Below, piece by piece: positions 49,070 to 58,926 of a DNA stretch of 63,937 bases. The stretch lies in IMG/VR virus record IMGVR_UViG_3300009507_000019, positions 1 through 63,937 of that record; one strand, given 5' to 3'. A program made the position numbers and the translations under genes. How positions within the stretch are numbered: position 1 is the first letter of the stretch; each line of letters opens with the position of its first letter. The stretch is from a virus. The notes under the pieces were generated by a model that saw only the letters and a list, made by a program, of their open reading frames with translations, was not told where the DNA came from and did not search any database.

Positions 49070-52000
49070 TTATGCTGTGTCTTCACTGATCGCTTCTAAA
49101 GTCCATGTGAAAGTCGTTGTATTTGACGTATCTGCAATCTCACGTATTGTGAACTCGATCTTTTCACTACAAAACTCGATACTATTCCCGCCCGGAACGG
49201 CAGTCGTAACGTTCCATGATCTGTCTGTTGACAAGGTTTCCCACACCCCGAAGTTGCCGGGAGAACCTGCATTATCTCCATTACGTAGTATCAATGTAGC
49301 TCTAATTTCAAACTCGTTTGAAGCGAAACCAGAACCTGTGTCATCAACCCAATCACCCAATGCAATGGTAACTTCTGATCCGTTGAAAATAGTCTTCACA
49401 TGATTCGATGATCCATCATCAAAGAATGTTACAGTCATCTCTCCAAGCGATGGTGCTTGTCCAATTGATGTAAAAGTATCTGGGTTTGTGGCACTAGGGG
49501 GTAATTGTACATTAGGCGCAGTTGCCGCTGTCATGTCCCCTATGGTAAATGCCTTTGTCTTTGCAGCAGAAGCGGCAAACGATGCCGCCACATTCATCGT
49601 ATAGTTCTCTATCCTTGGAGTCGGCACATCATCATCCGCCGCAATATCTACATTAAATGTCGATGAAGTAGCTGTTGTATGAGAAAAATCACCGTACGGT
49701 AGATTAGATGAAGAACCAAAATCATCAAATACTTCTGGTAACGCAAAGTGTACTTCAGTACCCGCAGAAACACTCCCAGTTTCTGTGTTGTTTGAAGACA
49801 TGTTCACCCAACCTGAACCGGAGTTAATACTTGTTATTGTCGTACCAGATGGGAAGTCTATTCCACGCACTTCCATACCTGTAGTGAGGTTTGTCACATT
49901 CGTCAGGTAAATAATCGGAGAACTTGCACTGACTGTAGAAGAAACAGACTTAGGTTTGATATCACTAACATTGTAGTAATATGTACCAGTTGGAACGTTG
50001 GTGCCCCCAAAGGTAAACTGTATGGTGTCCCCTTCAGATGCAGAATCGTCCGTTTTATCAGTTGCAAGAGTGAATGCCGTAGTTGCATCCTGTATGATTA
50101 TAGTATCAGATGCGACCTGTGTGCCGGTATAACTACCGATATGTGCAGTCGCCTCTACTGTCAAACCACCCGTTGCAGAATCTTTGACACCAGTTGAAGA
50201 AGTAAACAACTTAGAACCAGTACTAATTGATTGTGCAGTAGGTTGCGGTGTAATGATGTCTGCGCTGTCACCTGCTATAGTCTTGAAGTTGACGTAGATG
50301 TTTTCGGTGTTATTGTTACCGGCATCAGGAATTACATATGCACTAATCGGTGAACCTTCTGTTATAGATGTGCCCATGCCAATCGTATAAACGGGTAAGG
50401 ATGTATCATTAACTGATATATCACCGGTAGACGCCAATACAGACCCGTTGGCAGTGTCTGAGACGTATATTCTAAAGGATTCCGTCCCTTCTCTACTCTG
50501 ATCCAAATCCAACGTTAAATTGATCACCCCGTTGTTACCTGCAACAGTAAAAGTTTCTCTACTGCTTATATCTGACCAACCTGCACTGAAGTCATCTTCG
50601 TTTACTGTACCTGCAATGTAATAGTAATACTGACCATCCGGTGCACTAGTGGTAAAGATGGATTGCATAGATCCGCCCTCATCCTGTGACACAGATGGTG
50701 TAGTCATAGTATAAGTCGCATCTCCAATAATAGTGTAACCCAACCGTTGCATTTCTTCATTAGATGTGTTGGTTAGAACAAAGAAGAAGTCTTCGTTGTC
50801 TGAGTCACCATTGTTTGCGAGAAGGAAAGGTACAGTACCGGAATTACTTGTGAAAGTAATATCAATCGCTGACGCACTATCTGTAGGTGGAGGTGTACTA
50901 AAGTCCGAATCGGTAGTTGTAGTATGATCAATAAAGTAACCTGCGCGAATACCGTCTTCAATATTTGTACCTGTAACATTAAAGCTCAGGTTATCTCCGT
51001 TCTGAGCACCAACAATCGAAGGCGTAATCTGGAACGTAGCGGTCTGATTTTCCACTCGTATTACCCCGCTATGTGTTAACTCTGTACTAAAGAAACCACC
51101 ACTTGACGTAGTAAGAGTCAACCCCACACCTGATACAGTTTCAAAAACATCTGAGGTTTCGGTTGCGGACAGAACATATGTTGCAGTTGCCGCAGTGATA
51201 ACGAACGATCCGGTCTTAGTGATGATACGAGAATCTGTTCCACCAATAGTGTAGTTCACTGTTGTGCCTACTGTGGTAGGATCTACTGTTAACTCAATTT
51301 CGATATCACCACCTTCTATTACTGTAACAGTAGGATCGGGGGATACGCTGAATGTTGGAATAACGTTGTTGATTGTAATCAAAGATGAAGTTGCTTTGAG
51401 AATGTTACTCCCAGTATAAAGCTTGACAACGAAAGTTTCTGTGGTATCTCCGAGATCTCCATCAACCTTTGTTTGAACACTGAAAGATCCACTGTCCTGT
51501 CGTATATCTACGGGTTGGAAGTTAGGTGTGAATGTACCTATGACAAAGTCTGCACTATCCGCAGAATCACTCGCAGTAGGAATGACCTGATACTTCAGTG
51601 TAGTAGAACCACTGTTTGGCACATCTGTACCTATTATAGAGAATGATACGCTATCACCTTCGTCTATTGTCGAAACAGATGGAGTAAGTGTGTATGACGC
51701 ATCCACATCATTTATCGTTACGGGTTGGGTTACAATCGATCGATTGTCGTCATCAAAAAAGAATACATTGAACGTTTCCGCAGATTCTCCTTCATCAGAA
51801 TCATGAAACGTCTGAATGTAGATTGAGGCAGAGTCGTCTTTCATGACAATACTTTGTCTATTGTTCGAATCAGGCAACAAAGTACCGTTTGCGAAATCTG
51901 CAATACTGGTGTTACCCTTATCAACATAGTACTCATAGATACCACGACCTCTCGGTACGTTGGAACCTACTAGGCGAACTCTGAAGTTAGTGCCTTCAGG

Positions 52001-53002
52001 TTCCGAAGAATCGGGTTCAACATAAGCCGCATAAACTTCGTTACCTCGACGTGTCACTACACCTTCTTCTGTGGTGTATAGTGTGGGATATTCTGTATAC
52101 CAAGATTGTTCTTTCATAGATGGAAGAACAACATCTAACCATCTTTTATTTTGTGACGCTGTGGCAGTCCCCGCACCAACAGCAGTAAATATATTTACGT
52201 CACCAGTACTGGTTGAAGAATCACCATCGAGATTCGCATCTGCGATCCTGAAACCGTCGGTGGCAGTAGACTGTGCCCAAATTGCAAACTCGGGTGGGGT
52301 TGTGGTAAGAGAACTGACAACTTTTAGCATTTCCAAAGTGAATGCATCAGTAGGAAGTCCTTCACCCACCAGTTGTGGTGAGATCATTGATGCAAATACA
52401 CGATCCGTTACTAATAACTCACCACCTAGGTACATACCTGCGGGATGAACAAACAACTTGAATAGATCTTTCCACTTGTCGATAGGTACCGAGGATCTTA
52501 CCAAATATGCAAAGGTTTGGTAGAGTTTATCATCTGTCAAGAAACGTAGTGAATCAGCACCAATTGCGGATTTTACTTCGTTCAACTTAAATATCTGTTC
52601 TTGCGTCTCAACGATTTCTACATCAATCCCAAAGAAGGATCGGAAAAACCATTGAATCGCAAACTTAGTACCCTTAGATCTGAATAGAGTATTAGAGAAG
52701 TTTGCAGCGGCACGTTTCTGTGCATCGCCTGTCGCAAAACTCTCGAAGTACGAGTCACCTAGAAGTAACTCATCCTCAATGTATGATAACAGTGTAATGT
52801 CTGTTTCTGTGATGTCACGAGTCGCAAACAAATGACTAAGAAGTTCTGTCGACTTCTCTTCTGATAGGAACTCGTAATAGTACTCCAACAACTTAATGAA
52901 CTTAGGATAAGACGAGCTGAAGTGATCCGGTAGAACAGTCTCTACCTGATTAGGTTGAAGACGAAGGTGTCTCCGTCTTTTGTCTTGAAAGTTACTATGC
53001 AT
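49070..53002 (-). CDS. Giant virion protein with Calx-beta-like repeats
   Basis: A 1310 aa protein. The first 200 residues (LEYYYEFLSEEKSTELLSHL, GTKFAIQWFFRSFFGIDV) match the N-terminal module of large structural proteins in marine T4-like phages. From about residue 300 on there are about eight repeats of roughly 110 aa with patterns such as TPSVSTIDEGDSVSFSI, like Calx-beta and SdrD-type domains that can bind calcium. The end is a Ser/Thr-rich beta region. Likely a tail or whisker fibre. Confidence 0.65.
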   Translation of the reverse strand: MHSNFQDKRRRHLRLQPNQVETVLPDHFSSSYPKFIKLLEYYYEFLSEEKSTELLSHLFATRDITETDITLLSYIEDELLLGDSYFESFATGDAQKRAAANFSNTLFRSKGTKFAIQWFFRSFFGIDVEIVETQEQIFKLNEVKSAIGADSLRFLTDDKLYQTFAYLVRSSVPIDKWKDLFKLFVHPAGMYLGGELLVTDRVFASMISPQLVGEGLPTDAFTLEMLKVVSSLTTTPPEFAIWAQSTATDGFRIADANLDGDSSTSTGDVNIFTAVGAGTATASQNKRWLDVVLPSMKEQSWYTEYPTLYTTEEGVVTRRGNEVYAAYVEPDSSEPEGTNFRVRLVGSNVPRGRGIYEYYVDKGNTSIADFANGTLLPDSNNRQSIVMKDDSASIYIQTFHDSDEGESAETFNVFFFDDDNRSIVTQPVTINDVDASYTLTPSVSTIDEGDSVSFSIIGTDVPNSGSTTLKYQVIPTASDSADSADFVIGTFTPNFQPVDIRQDSGSFSVQTKVDGDLGDTTETFVVKLYTGSNILKATSSLITINNVIPTFSVSPDPTVTVIEGGDIEIELTVDPTTVGTTVNYTIGGTDSRIITKTGSFVITAATATYVLSATETSDVFETVSGVGLTLTTSSGGFFSTELTHSGVIRVENQTATFQITPSIVGAQNGDNLSFNVTGTNIEDGIRAGYFIDHTTTTDSDFSTPPPTDSASAIDITFTSNSGTVPFLLANNGDSDNEDFFFVLTNTSNEEMQRLGYTIIGDATYTMTTPSVSQDEGGSMQSIFTTSAPDGQYYYYIAGTVNEDDFSAGWSDISSRETFTVAGNNGVINLTLDLDQSREGTESFRIYVSDTANGSVLASTGDISVNDTSLPVYTIGMGTSITEGSPISAYVIPDAGNNNTENIYVNFKTIAGDSADIITPQPTAQSISTGSKLFTSSTGVKDSATGGLTVEATAHIGSYTGTQVASDTIIIQDATTAFTLATDKTDDSASEGDTIQFTFGGTNVPTGTYYYNVSDIKPKSVSSTVSASSPIIYLTNVTNLTTGMEVRGIDFPSGTTITSINSGSGWVNMSSNNTETGSVSAGTEVHFALPEVFDDFGSSSNLPYGDFSHTTATSSTFNVDIAADDDVPTPRIENYTMNVAASFAASAAKTKAFTIGDMTAATAPNVQLPPSATNPDTFTSIGQAPSLGEMTVTFFDDGSSNHVKTIFNGSEVTIALGDWVDDTGSGFASNEFEIRATLILRNGDNAGSPGNFGVWETLSTDRSWNVTTAVPGGNSIEFCSEKIEFTIREIADTSNTTTFTWTLEAISEDTA

Positions 53003-53005
53003 GAC

Positions 53006-53479
53006 TTAGAGACACGCTGGAGGGGTTGGCCATGTAACATCATCAATGTTGTCTATTGTAGACATATCTAGTGATGATGGCAAGTCCCTCAATGAAGTCC
53101 TGTAAGTAGTTACCAGTGCCTTGTCTGAATCAGATAAAGGGGAGTCTGGAAGAATAGCGTAGTCACATGCCCACAACTTGTTAGTTCTTTGTTGGCGTAT
53201 ATCTGCTAACAATGCATCACTACTCCAAGTCCATTCTGTACCAGTCCAAGATGCATGTTTATTAGGTTTAGCAGGCAAATCTTGCCAATCGGTTCCGTTG
53301 TGCCACTTGGTGTCCATCCATTCTGCAAAACTCATACCCAACGCGTTCTGAACCCGTCTGACTGTCAATCCACCTTGATCGGTGCCATCTGCGCCATAGA
53401 ATCCGTTATTTGCAGCGATTTGAACTACAGTCCCTTGACTGTTGACCAACGCGACATTTTGAGCATAATCATCACTCAT
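53006..53479 (-). CDS. Tail-fibre assembly chaperone-like protein
   Basis: A 157 aa protein. The C-terminal segment RTNKLWACDYAILPDSPLSD...YRTSLRDLP is the Phage_tail_APC signature (a W-xx-D-xx-x-x-P-D...YRQxLRDLP pattern). Central WTGTEWTW resembles the same family. Helps fibres trimerise. Placed between the fibre genes and the giant protein. Confidence 0.72.
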   Translation of the reverse strand: MSDDYAQNVALVNSQGTVVQIAANNGFYGADGTDQGGLTVRRVQNALGMSFAEWMDTKWHNGTDWQDLPAKPNKHASWTGTEWTWSSDALLADIRQQRTNKLWACDYAILPDSPLSDSDKALVTTYRTSLRDLPSSLDMSTIDNIDDVTWPTPPACL

Positions 53480-54153
53480 TAGTAGTCTCCATATATCCTT
53501 TCTTTCCCCGAAAAGTAGATACCAAACGAGGATGGGTTTGTGTTGCTGAATGGTGAAAATTGTTGGTTCCAGATTCGAGTGGCGGTGCCATATGTCGAAT
53601 GTCCGTTACTGAATCTAACACCACGTCGTATAATTAGGTTAGTCATTGTATCATAATAACAAAGACCTGCATTCACATAACGTTCATCATCATAGCTATG
53701 CAACAATGTCTGGTGACTGTATGGTGAACTACCAACATCATCTATATGAAAGTTTCCTGTCTTTGCATGAATAGTACTGTCAAACGTTACAGTCGTACCA
53801 TCTTCACCAAATTGTTTAATACCATAATTACCATAAGAGGTAGCATTAGTCGCTGCTCTAAGTACTATATAGTCACAAGTGGTTGAGCTAGCACCATCCC
53901 CTGTTCCTTCAGTACACAACAAAAAATCACATTGAGTTTGTGAACCGCTACTTGTCATTTCCGCAGTGATCCATTTTGACGAACCACTGGTCATACTCGC
54001 TACCGTAGGTTTAAACAACAAAATGTCGTCCGAGTAAAAGGTCACTGAACTAGCAGAACCAGTTTCCCACGTCGTTACACCAGTAATACTTTCTTCGGTG
54101 TTAAGAACGTAGTTTCCTGTCGATGGTCTTGTAACTTCAATACCATATGCCAT
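53479..54153 (-). CDS. Putative tail fibre protein, 224 aa
   Basis: Beta-rich, Ser/Thr/Gly/Tyr-rich protein. Begins MAYGIEVTRPSTGNYVLNTEES, a phage-tail DUF6453-like start that is also found inside the next gene (YGVEVRNASNNRTWTNDEE). Probably a fibre tip. One-base overlaps on both sides. Confidence 0.6.
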   Translation of the reverse strand: MAYGIEVTRPSTGNYVLNTEESITGVTTWETGSASSVTFYSDDILLFKPTVASMTSGSSKWITAEMTSSGSQTQCDFLLCTEGTGDGASSTTCDYIVLRAATNATSYGNYGIKQFGEDGTTVTFDSTIHAKTGNFHIDDVGSSPYSHQTLLHSYDDERYVNAGLCYYDTMTNLIIRRGVRFSNGHSTYGTATRIWNQQFSPFSNTNPSSFGIYFSGKERIYGDY

Positions 54154-54893
54154 TATGATGTCCTAAATGCAGTATAACCGATTGATTGTGTGTCTAAAGA
54201 ACCATTATTTATTCGGAAACTAGTGCTCGTGATGTTGCTAACAGATATGGAATATGGTGCGTTATCATTATTGGTGTCTAACAACCATATTCCAACCTTA
54301 TCAACATTGTCCGCATAGACCGTGACATAACCATCAGGATTGGATTCCGTAATAGTCGCAACACCTGCCGCACAAACTAGGACATGTTCCTCATCATTTG
54401 TCCATGTTCTATTATTACTTGCGTTTCTAACCTCAACTCCATATTTAACAGCAACTGTAGGTGCAGAATCATGAAAAGTCAATCGTGTACGACCAATAAA
54501 TCCGCTACTGGTAAAGTCTGGAAATCCATGTGGCGCATCACTTGTCTTGTGGTTGTATATATATTTGAACTGAGTCTTACCACCAGTTAAAGTTCTAGTG
54601 AAATCGCCATACTCAAAAATAGTAGGCCCAATCTTAACATGAGTCCACCCGCCAGTAACATTTCCGTTAAACTGCATGAATATGTAACCGTTTCCGACGT
54701 GAGAATTGTCTCCGTAAAAGTAAAACTCTTCCAAAGTGGCACCACTGTACATATCTGCACCAGTGTCCGCGAGAGAACCCATAGGTTGACCCCCAGTCAG
54801 ATAATCTGACGAAGAGTACCCCACAACCGTGATGGTACCTGAATAGATAAAGTATCTACCCGAATCAAAAGTGGTGTTCCAAACAACGGCCAT
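54153..54893 (-). CDS. Putative tail fibre protein, 246 aa
   Basis: Beta-rich protein. Residues about 150-230 share the GxEVRN..NRTWTNDEEHVLV unit with the 224 aa neighbour, so the pair is related. Likely a host-recognition fibre component. Separated from the 1339 aa adhesin gene by one base. Confidence 0.6.
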   Translation of the reverse strand: MAVVWNTTFDSGRYFIYSGTITVVGYSSSDYLTGGQPMGSLADTGADMYSGATLEEFYFYGDNSHVGNGYIFMQFNGNVTGGWTHVKIGPTIFEYGDFTRTLTGGKTQFKYIYNHKTSDAPHGFPDFTSSGFIGRTRLTFHDSAPTVAVKYGVEVRNASNNRTWTNDEEHVLVCAAGVATITESNPDGYVTVYADNVDKVGIWLLDTNNDNAPYSISVSNITSTSFRINNGSLDTQSIGYTAFRTS

Positions 54894-54894
54894 C

Positions 54895-57800
54895 TTACGA
54901 TAGATCTCCGATCAGGACTCGTGTAACATAGACACCACCAGTGTAACTCTTAATAGTAATCTTGTCACCTGCAATAATAGTCTGACCAACGTTAGAGTTA
55001 GTATTTGTATTAGAGAATCCTGTCGCAAACTGATCCGCAGTAACAGTACCTGCAACGATAAGGTTTCCGTCGATTGCTTCAGTCTGTTCTATCCACGTGG
55101 TACCGTTATAGATGTACACCTTCTGTGAAGTTGGTGTACTTATAGTACCCTTGTAGAACCATGCTTGATCTCCTGAAACTTCAGCGCCAGGCGCATCACC
55201 AACATAAACACCTTCGTCCCATGCTTCCGCTGCATCCGCAGCAGAGGCAGGAAGTGCACCAGTCGCAGTTGCGGATGCGTAGTTGACAGCATCAACATCG
55301 ATATGCCATCTACCTGCACCACGGTCACCATCGGTACCAATAGATCCTTGAGTCCCGTCAATTACAATAGGAATGGTCTCGGTGTCTACGACAGTACTTC
55401 CGACGATCTGATTGATACGAATTGACTCATCACTGTCCGCAAATGTGTATGTTCCACTTTGACTTGTGATATCCACACCCGCACCTTCAGTGCCCGCATT
55501 GGTTACAAAGTAAGTAAGCTTACCATAGTCACCAACAGTAGGTGTACCGTTTCCAACAACACGTTGTTGTGACATCGTCAATGTTGCTGGTGTATGGGTA
55601 GTATTATTCTGATTTGCTTTAATAATACTAGCAGAAGTTAAAAGTCTGTATACAGTTGCAGGCGTACCATCCGATCCTGCCTTCATTCTACTGAGACTAA
55701 AGACTGCACTCTGTGCGGGTCGCGAGGTTCTTGTTGCAGAGAACTGTACAGATGCAGTGTCCTGACTTATTGCGGTTACAACGACAGTTTTAGTATCACC
55801 ACCGGTAATAGTACAGTTAGTTGCATTGGTACCGATTGTCCAGTTATCAGTTTCATCGACACCATCTTCGTAGATCCGTAACGTTGAAGTTGCACCGGTG
55901 AAGTTACCATTAGAACCGTCATTGTCTGTAGGAATCGAATGATTCTCATTAGTCAAGTCCGTCTGTATTACTCTCGCAGCAGGTGTGCCTGGAGACCCGT
56001 CATCACCATCACCACCACGTATCGACTTGGTAAATGAATATCTCTTATCGATAATCATATCACCCGTTGCCATAGGTATTTGTGTTTGTGGTATAGTTAC
56101 TTGGAAGTCTGCATGTGCTTTCTCGGCACTGGCAGAACTAACAGTGTATATACCAGTAGATGCACCAATACTAACATCAACACCAGTCTCTGTATCTACC
56201 GTAAACGAACAGTTAGTAGTAATTTCTGTGTTACCACGGAAGACCTTAAATGTACCACCTGCATCGGTGAGATCTCCAATGATGATTCCCGCAGAATCAT
56301 ATGCTTCTACGTGTGCTTCGTTACTCAGGAAAGTACTGATCGCAGCACCTTCTTGTAGACCATATACCGTGACGAAGTCTTTTGCTTTAATAACATTATC
56401 TTCGTATGAGTTAACTTGAACAACGTACGCAGAATCTACGCCGGGTTCATCACCATCAGCTAGAGTGAAAGTGTTGGTTGCGTTCTGCACACGTTTCTGT
56501 ACGAACGATTCACCTGCACCCTTCTTGAGTAAGAAACTCCAGTTCTCGGTACCAGTGAACTCATCGTTATTCTCTGCGGTAAAGAGTAAAGTGTCAGCTT
56601 CAGTAGTACCATCTGGTGCATACCGAATGACTTGTCCATTTTCTGGAACCAGTTTAACTGATCTTGCGTTGAGACCTGCATCACCAGCACTTGTTCCTTG
56701 AGGGCCAGTACTACCCCTAACAGATTTTGCGACCGAGTATTGTCTCTCGATCACCTTGTCTATTCCAATGCCAGGAATCAATGCGTGTGGGATTGTCGCA
56801 GTAAATGTCGCAGTACCTAGTACCGTTGCGTTACTTGCAAAACTGTTTAGAGTATAGACACCACTTGTTGCGTTGATACCAACGTTAATACCCGAGTTTG
56901 CAGTATTAGCAAATGCACATTGAGTCGTAATCTCATTAGATCCTAAGTAGACCTTAAATGTACCACCGCCATCGTTGAGTGCAGTAGTTGGTGCACCGGC
57001 TGAGTCAGCGGGTTCAATGTGTGATTCGTTGGTTAGGTAACCGTTTGTTTCGAAACCATTTACTAGACCATACACAGAGACAATATCTTGTGCTTTCTCT
57101 GCACTGTCAGACCCATTGGTGTTTTCGTACATCTCACATTTAATTACTTTAACACCGGATACGTCGGGTTCATCTGCGTCTGCGAGAGTGAAGTTAGGGC
57201 CACCATTTTGTTTTACTACATAAGTACCGTCGCCTGCACTTGCGTTTTTAACAGACCATTTGTAAGATAACGTGTTTGCTCCATTCTCAGGTTCTGCGCT
57301 GAAAGTGAGAGTGTCTGTTTCTGCACCGGCACTATCATACCGGATTACTTGGCCGTTGAGTGGTAAGATCTTAACTGCACGGGCATCGTTACCCGCTGCA
57401 CCCTCATTACCATCCCTACCAGAACCACCGATCAATTTCGCAATACTATAATTCTGGTTAATAGTAACAGCAGTGGAACTGCCGGGAATCAATGATGCAG
57501 CAACAACTGCACGAAGAGATGCACTACCAGCAGTTTGACCGTCAGAATCAAAAGAGTCGACCGTGTATGTACCGTTAGAACCAAGAGTTACATCAATACC
57601 AGTCTCTGATTGAACAGTATAGGTTACACTACCGTTACCAGTAACATCTGTTCCACCTACAAGTACGTTGAATACACCACCTGCATTATTAAGATTACCT
57701 GTCAACACACCTGCACTGTCTGCGGGTTCGGTATGTACGGAGTTGGTAAGGAAACCAGTAACTGCGGGAATACCTACGTCACCGCTGTCGCCAGTGCCTC

Positions 57801-58914
57801 CTGGCGATCCTGGCGATCCGCCAGCACCTGTCGCACCTGTCGCACCATCTCTGACACCAATGACCGAAACGAAATCGTTTGCAGAGGAATCCCCTGAACC
57901 ATTTAACACAGATACTTTAAGAATCTTAGATGCGGATGCCGCTGGTTCACTACCATCACCCAATTGGAATGTAGCACTATCGAGAGTATTGGTAACCGAC
58001 TGTTTCAACACATTGTCTACGAAGAACTGATATGTTCTATTCGAATCTGCATTAAAGTTTTGTGAAACTGCACGGAAGTTTAACGTGGTATTTTCTGTTG
58101 TACCTGTACTATCGTACTGAATAATCAACCCATCGATGGGTTCTATTTTTACAAACGTAGGACTGACGCCATCTGCGCCACTGTCTGCACCACCGCTACC
58201 TTGGACTAGGTTTCCGTCAACAAGAAGGTTGGTTGCGTCTGCAAAGTTTACATTATCACCCTGAACTTCAATTCTCTTGTTTCCAAGGTAAATGGTACTA
58301 CCACTAAGATATAGATCCTTCCACTTTCTTGATACAGAACCTAGATCATATTCAGAGTCTGCCAGAGGTATAATATTACCTGCGGTCAATGTACGGGTCA
58401 ATGCATTGTAAGAAAGATCTGGATCAGTCTTTACCGAATCGCCCACACTGGTTGTATTTGAAACCATTGTGGGGTATAATAGTACTTGTTCACCCGCAGA
58501 ATCTACTGAGAGTTTACCCGCAATGTTTGCTGTTGTTGCAGTTGTGACGTAATCGAATACCGCTTTGGAAGTGGGTATGGAGGAGTCAGTTAGATTATTT
58601 TCAATGCCGTCCGCAGCGTCGACAAACTTACTAACAAAGACTCCTTCTGTGTAGTCCTGTAAAGAACCAAACGTCATCTTACCAGTGGTGAAGGTGTCAC
58701 CCCCGATAGTAAGTTCGTTGGTAATATTGAAATCACCCGCGACCTTTGCGCCTGTCCCTGAGTCTACGACATTCTTAGTGTAGTCTTGTAGCAGATTTCC
58801 AAACGTTATCTGTTTGGTAGTCGCGACACTAACGTCATTTATAACTAAAACATCACTGTCCCTGAGATCCACATTGGTCAGTGTGTTTAATTGTGAGATT
58901 TTAATATCTGCCAT
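54895..58914 (-). CDS. Giant modular tail fibre with Ig-like and collagen-like units
   Basis: A 1339 aa protein. The N-terminus (MADIKISQLNTL...DSDVLVINDVSVATTKQI) is shared with the 478 aa fibre and probably attaches to the virion. Then come about three and a half tandem units of about 230 aa: a barrel A (V-K-h-x-P-x-N-G-Q-V-I-R-Y), a barrel B (FLTNSVHTEPADSAG-type start) and a short collagen-like Gly-X-Y linker (for example GSPGSPGGTGDSG). The C-terminus is a receptor-binding candidate with trimerising features. Confidence 0.75.
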   Translation of the reverse strand: MADIKISQLNTLTNVDLRDSDVLVINDVSVATTKQITFGNLLQDYTKNVVDSGTGAKVAGDFNITNELTIGGDTFTTGKMTFGSLQDYTEGVFVSKFVDAADGIENNLTDSSIPTSKAVFDYVTTATTANIAGKLSVDSAGEQVLLYPTMVSNTTSVGDSVKTDPDLSYNALTRTLTAGNIIPLADSEYDLGSVSRKWKDLYLSGSTIYLGNKRIEVQGDNVNFADATNLLVDGNLVQGSGGADSGADGVSPTFVKIEPIDGLIIQYDSTGTTENTTLNFRAVSQNFNADSNRTYQFFVDNVLKQSVTNTLDSATFQLGDGSEPAASASKILKVSVLNGSGDSSANDFVSVIGVRDGATGATGAGGSPGSPGGTGDSGDVGIPAVTGFLTNSVHTEPADSAGVLTGNLNNAGGVFNVLVGGTDVTGNGSVTYTVQSETGIDVTLGSNGTYTVDSFDSDGQTAGSASLRAVVAASLIPGSSTAVTINQNYSIAKLIGGSGRDGNEGAAGNDARAVKILPLNGQVIRYDSAGAETDTLTFSAEPENGANTLSYKWSVKNASAGDGTYVVKQNGGPNFTLADADEPDVSGVKVIKCEMYENTNGSDSAEKAQDIVSVYGLVNGFETNGYLTNESHIEPADSAGAPTTALNDGGGTFKVYLGSNEITTQCAFANTANSGINVGINATSGVYTLNSFASNATVLGTATFTATIPHALIPGIGIDKVIERQYSVAKSVRGSTGPQGTSAGDAGLNARSVKLVPENGQVIRYAPDGTTEADTLLFTAENNDEFTGTENWSFLLKKGAGESFVQKRVQNATNTFTLADGDEPGVDSAYVVQVNSYEDNVIKAKDFVTVYGLQEGAAISTFLSNEAHVEAYDSAGIIIGDLTDAGGTFKVFRGNTEITTNCSFTVDTETGVDVSIGASTGIYTVSSASAEKAHADFQVTIPQTQIPMATGDMIIDKRYSFTKSIRGGDGDDGSPGTPAARVIQTDLTNENHSIPTDNDGSNGNFTGATSTLRIYEDGVDETDNWTIGTNATNCTITGGDTKTVVVTAISQDTASVQFSATRTSRPAQSAVFSLSRMKAGSDGTPATVYRLLTSASIIKANQNNTTHTPATLTMSQQRVVGNGTPTVGDYGKLTYFVTNAGTEGAGVDITSQSGTYTFADSDESIRINQIVGSTVVDTETIPIVIDGTQGSIGTDGDRGAGRWHIDVDAVNYASATATGALPASAADAAEAWDEGVYVGDAPGAEVSGDQAWFYKGTISTPTSQKVYIYNGTTWIEQTEAIDGNLIVAGTVTADQFATGFSNTNTNSNVGQTIIAGDKITIKSYTGGVYVTRVLIGDLS

Positions 58915-58926
58915 TTAACTATTTTC

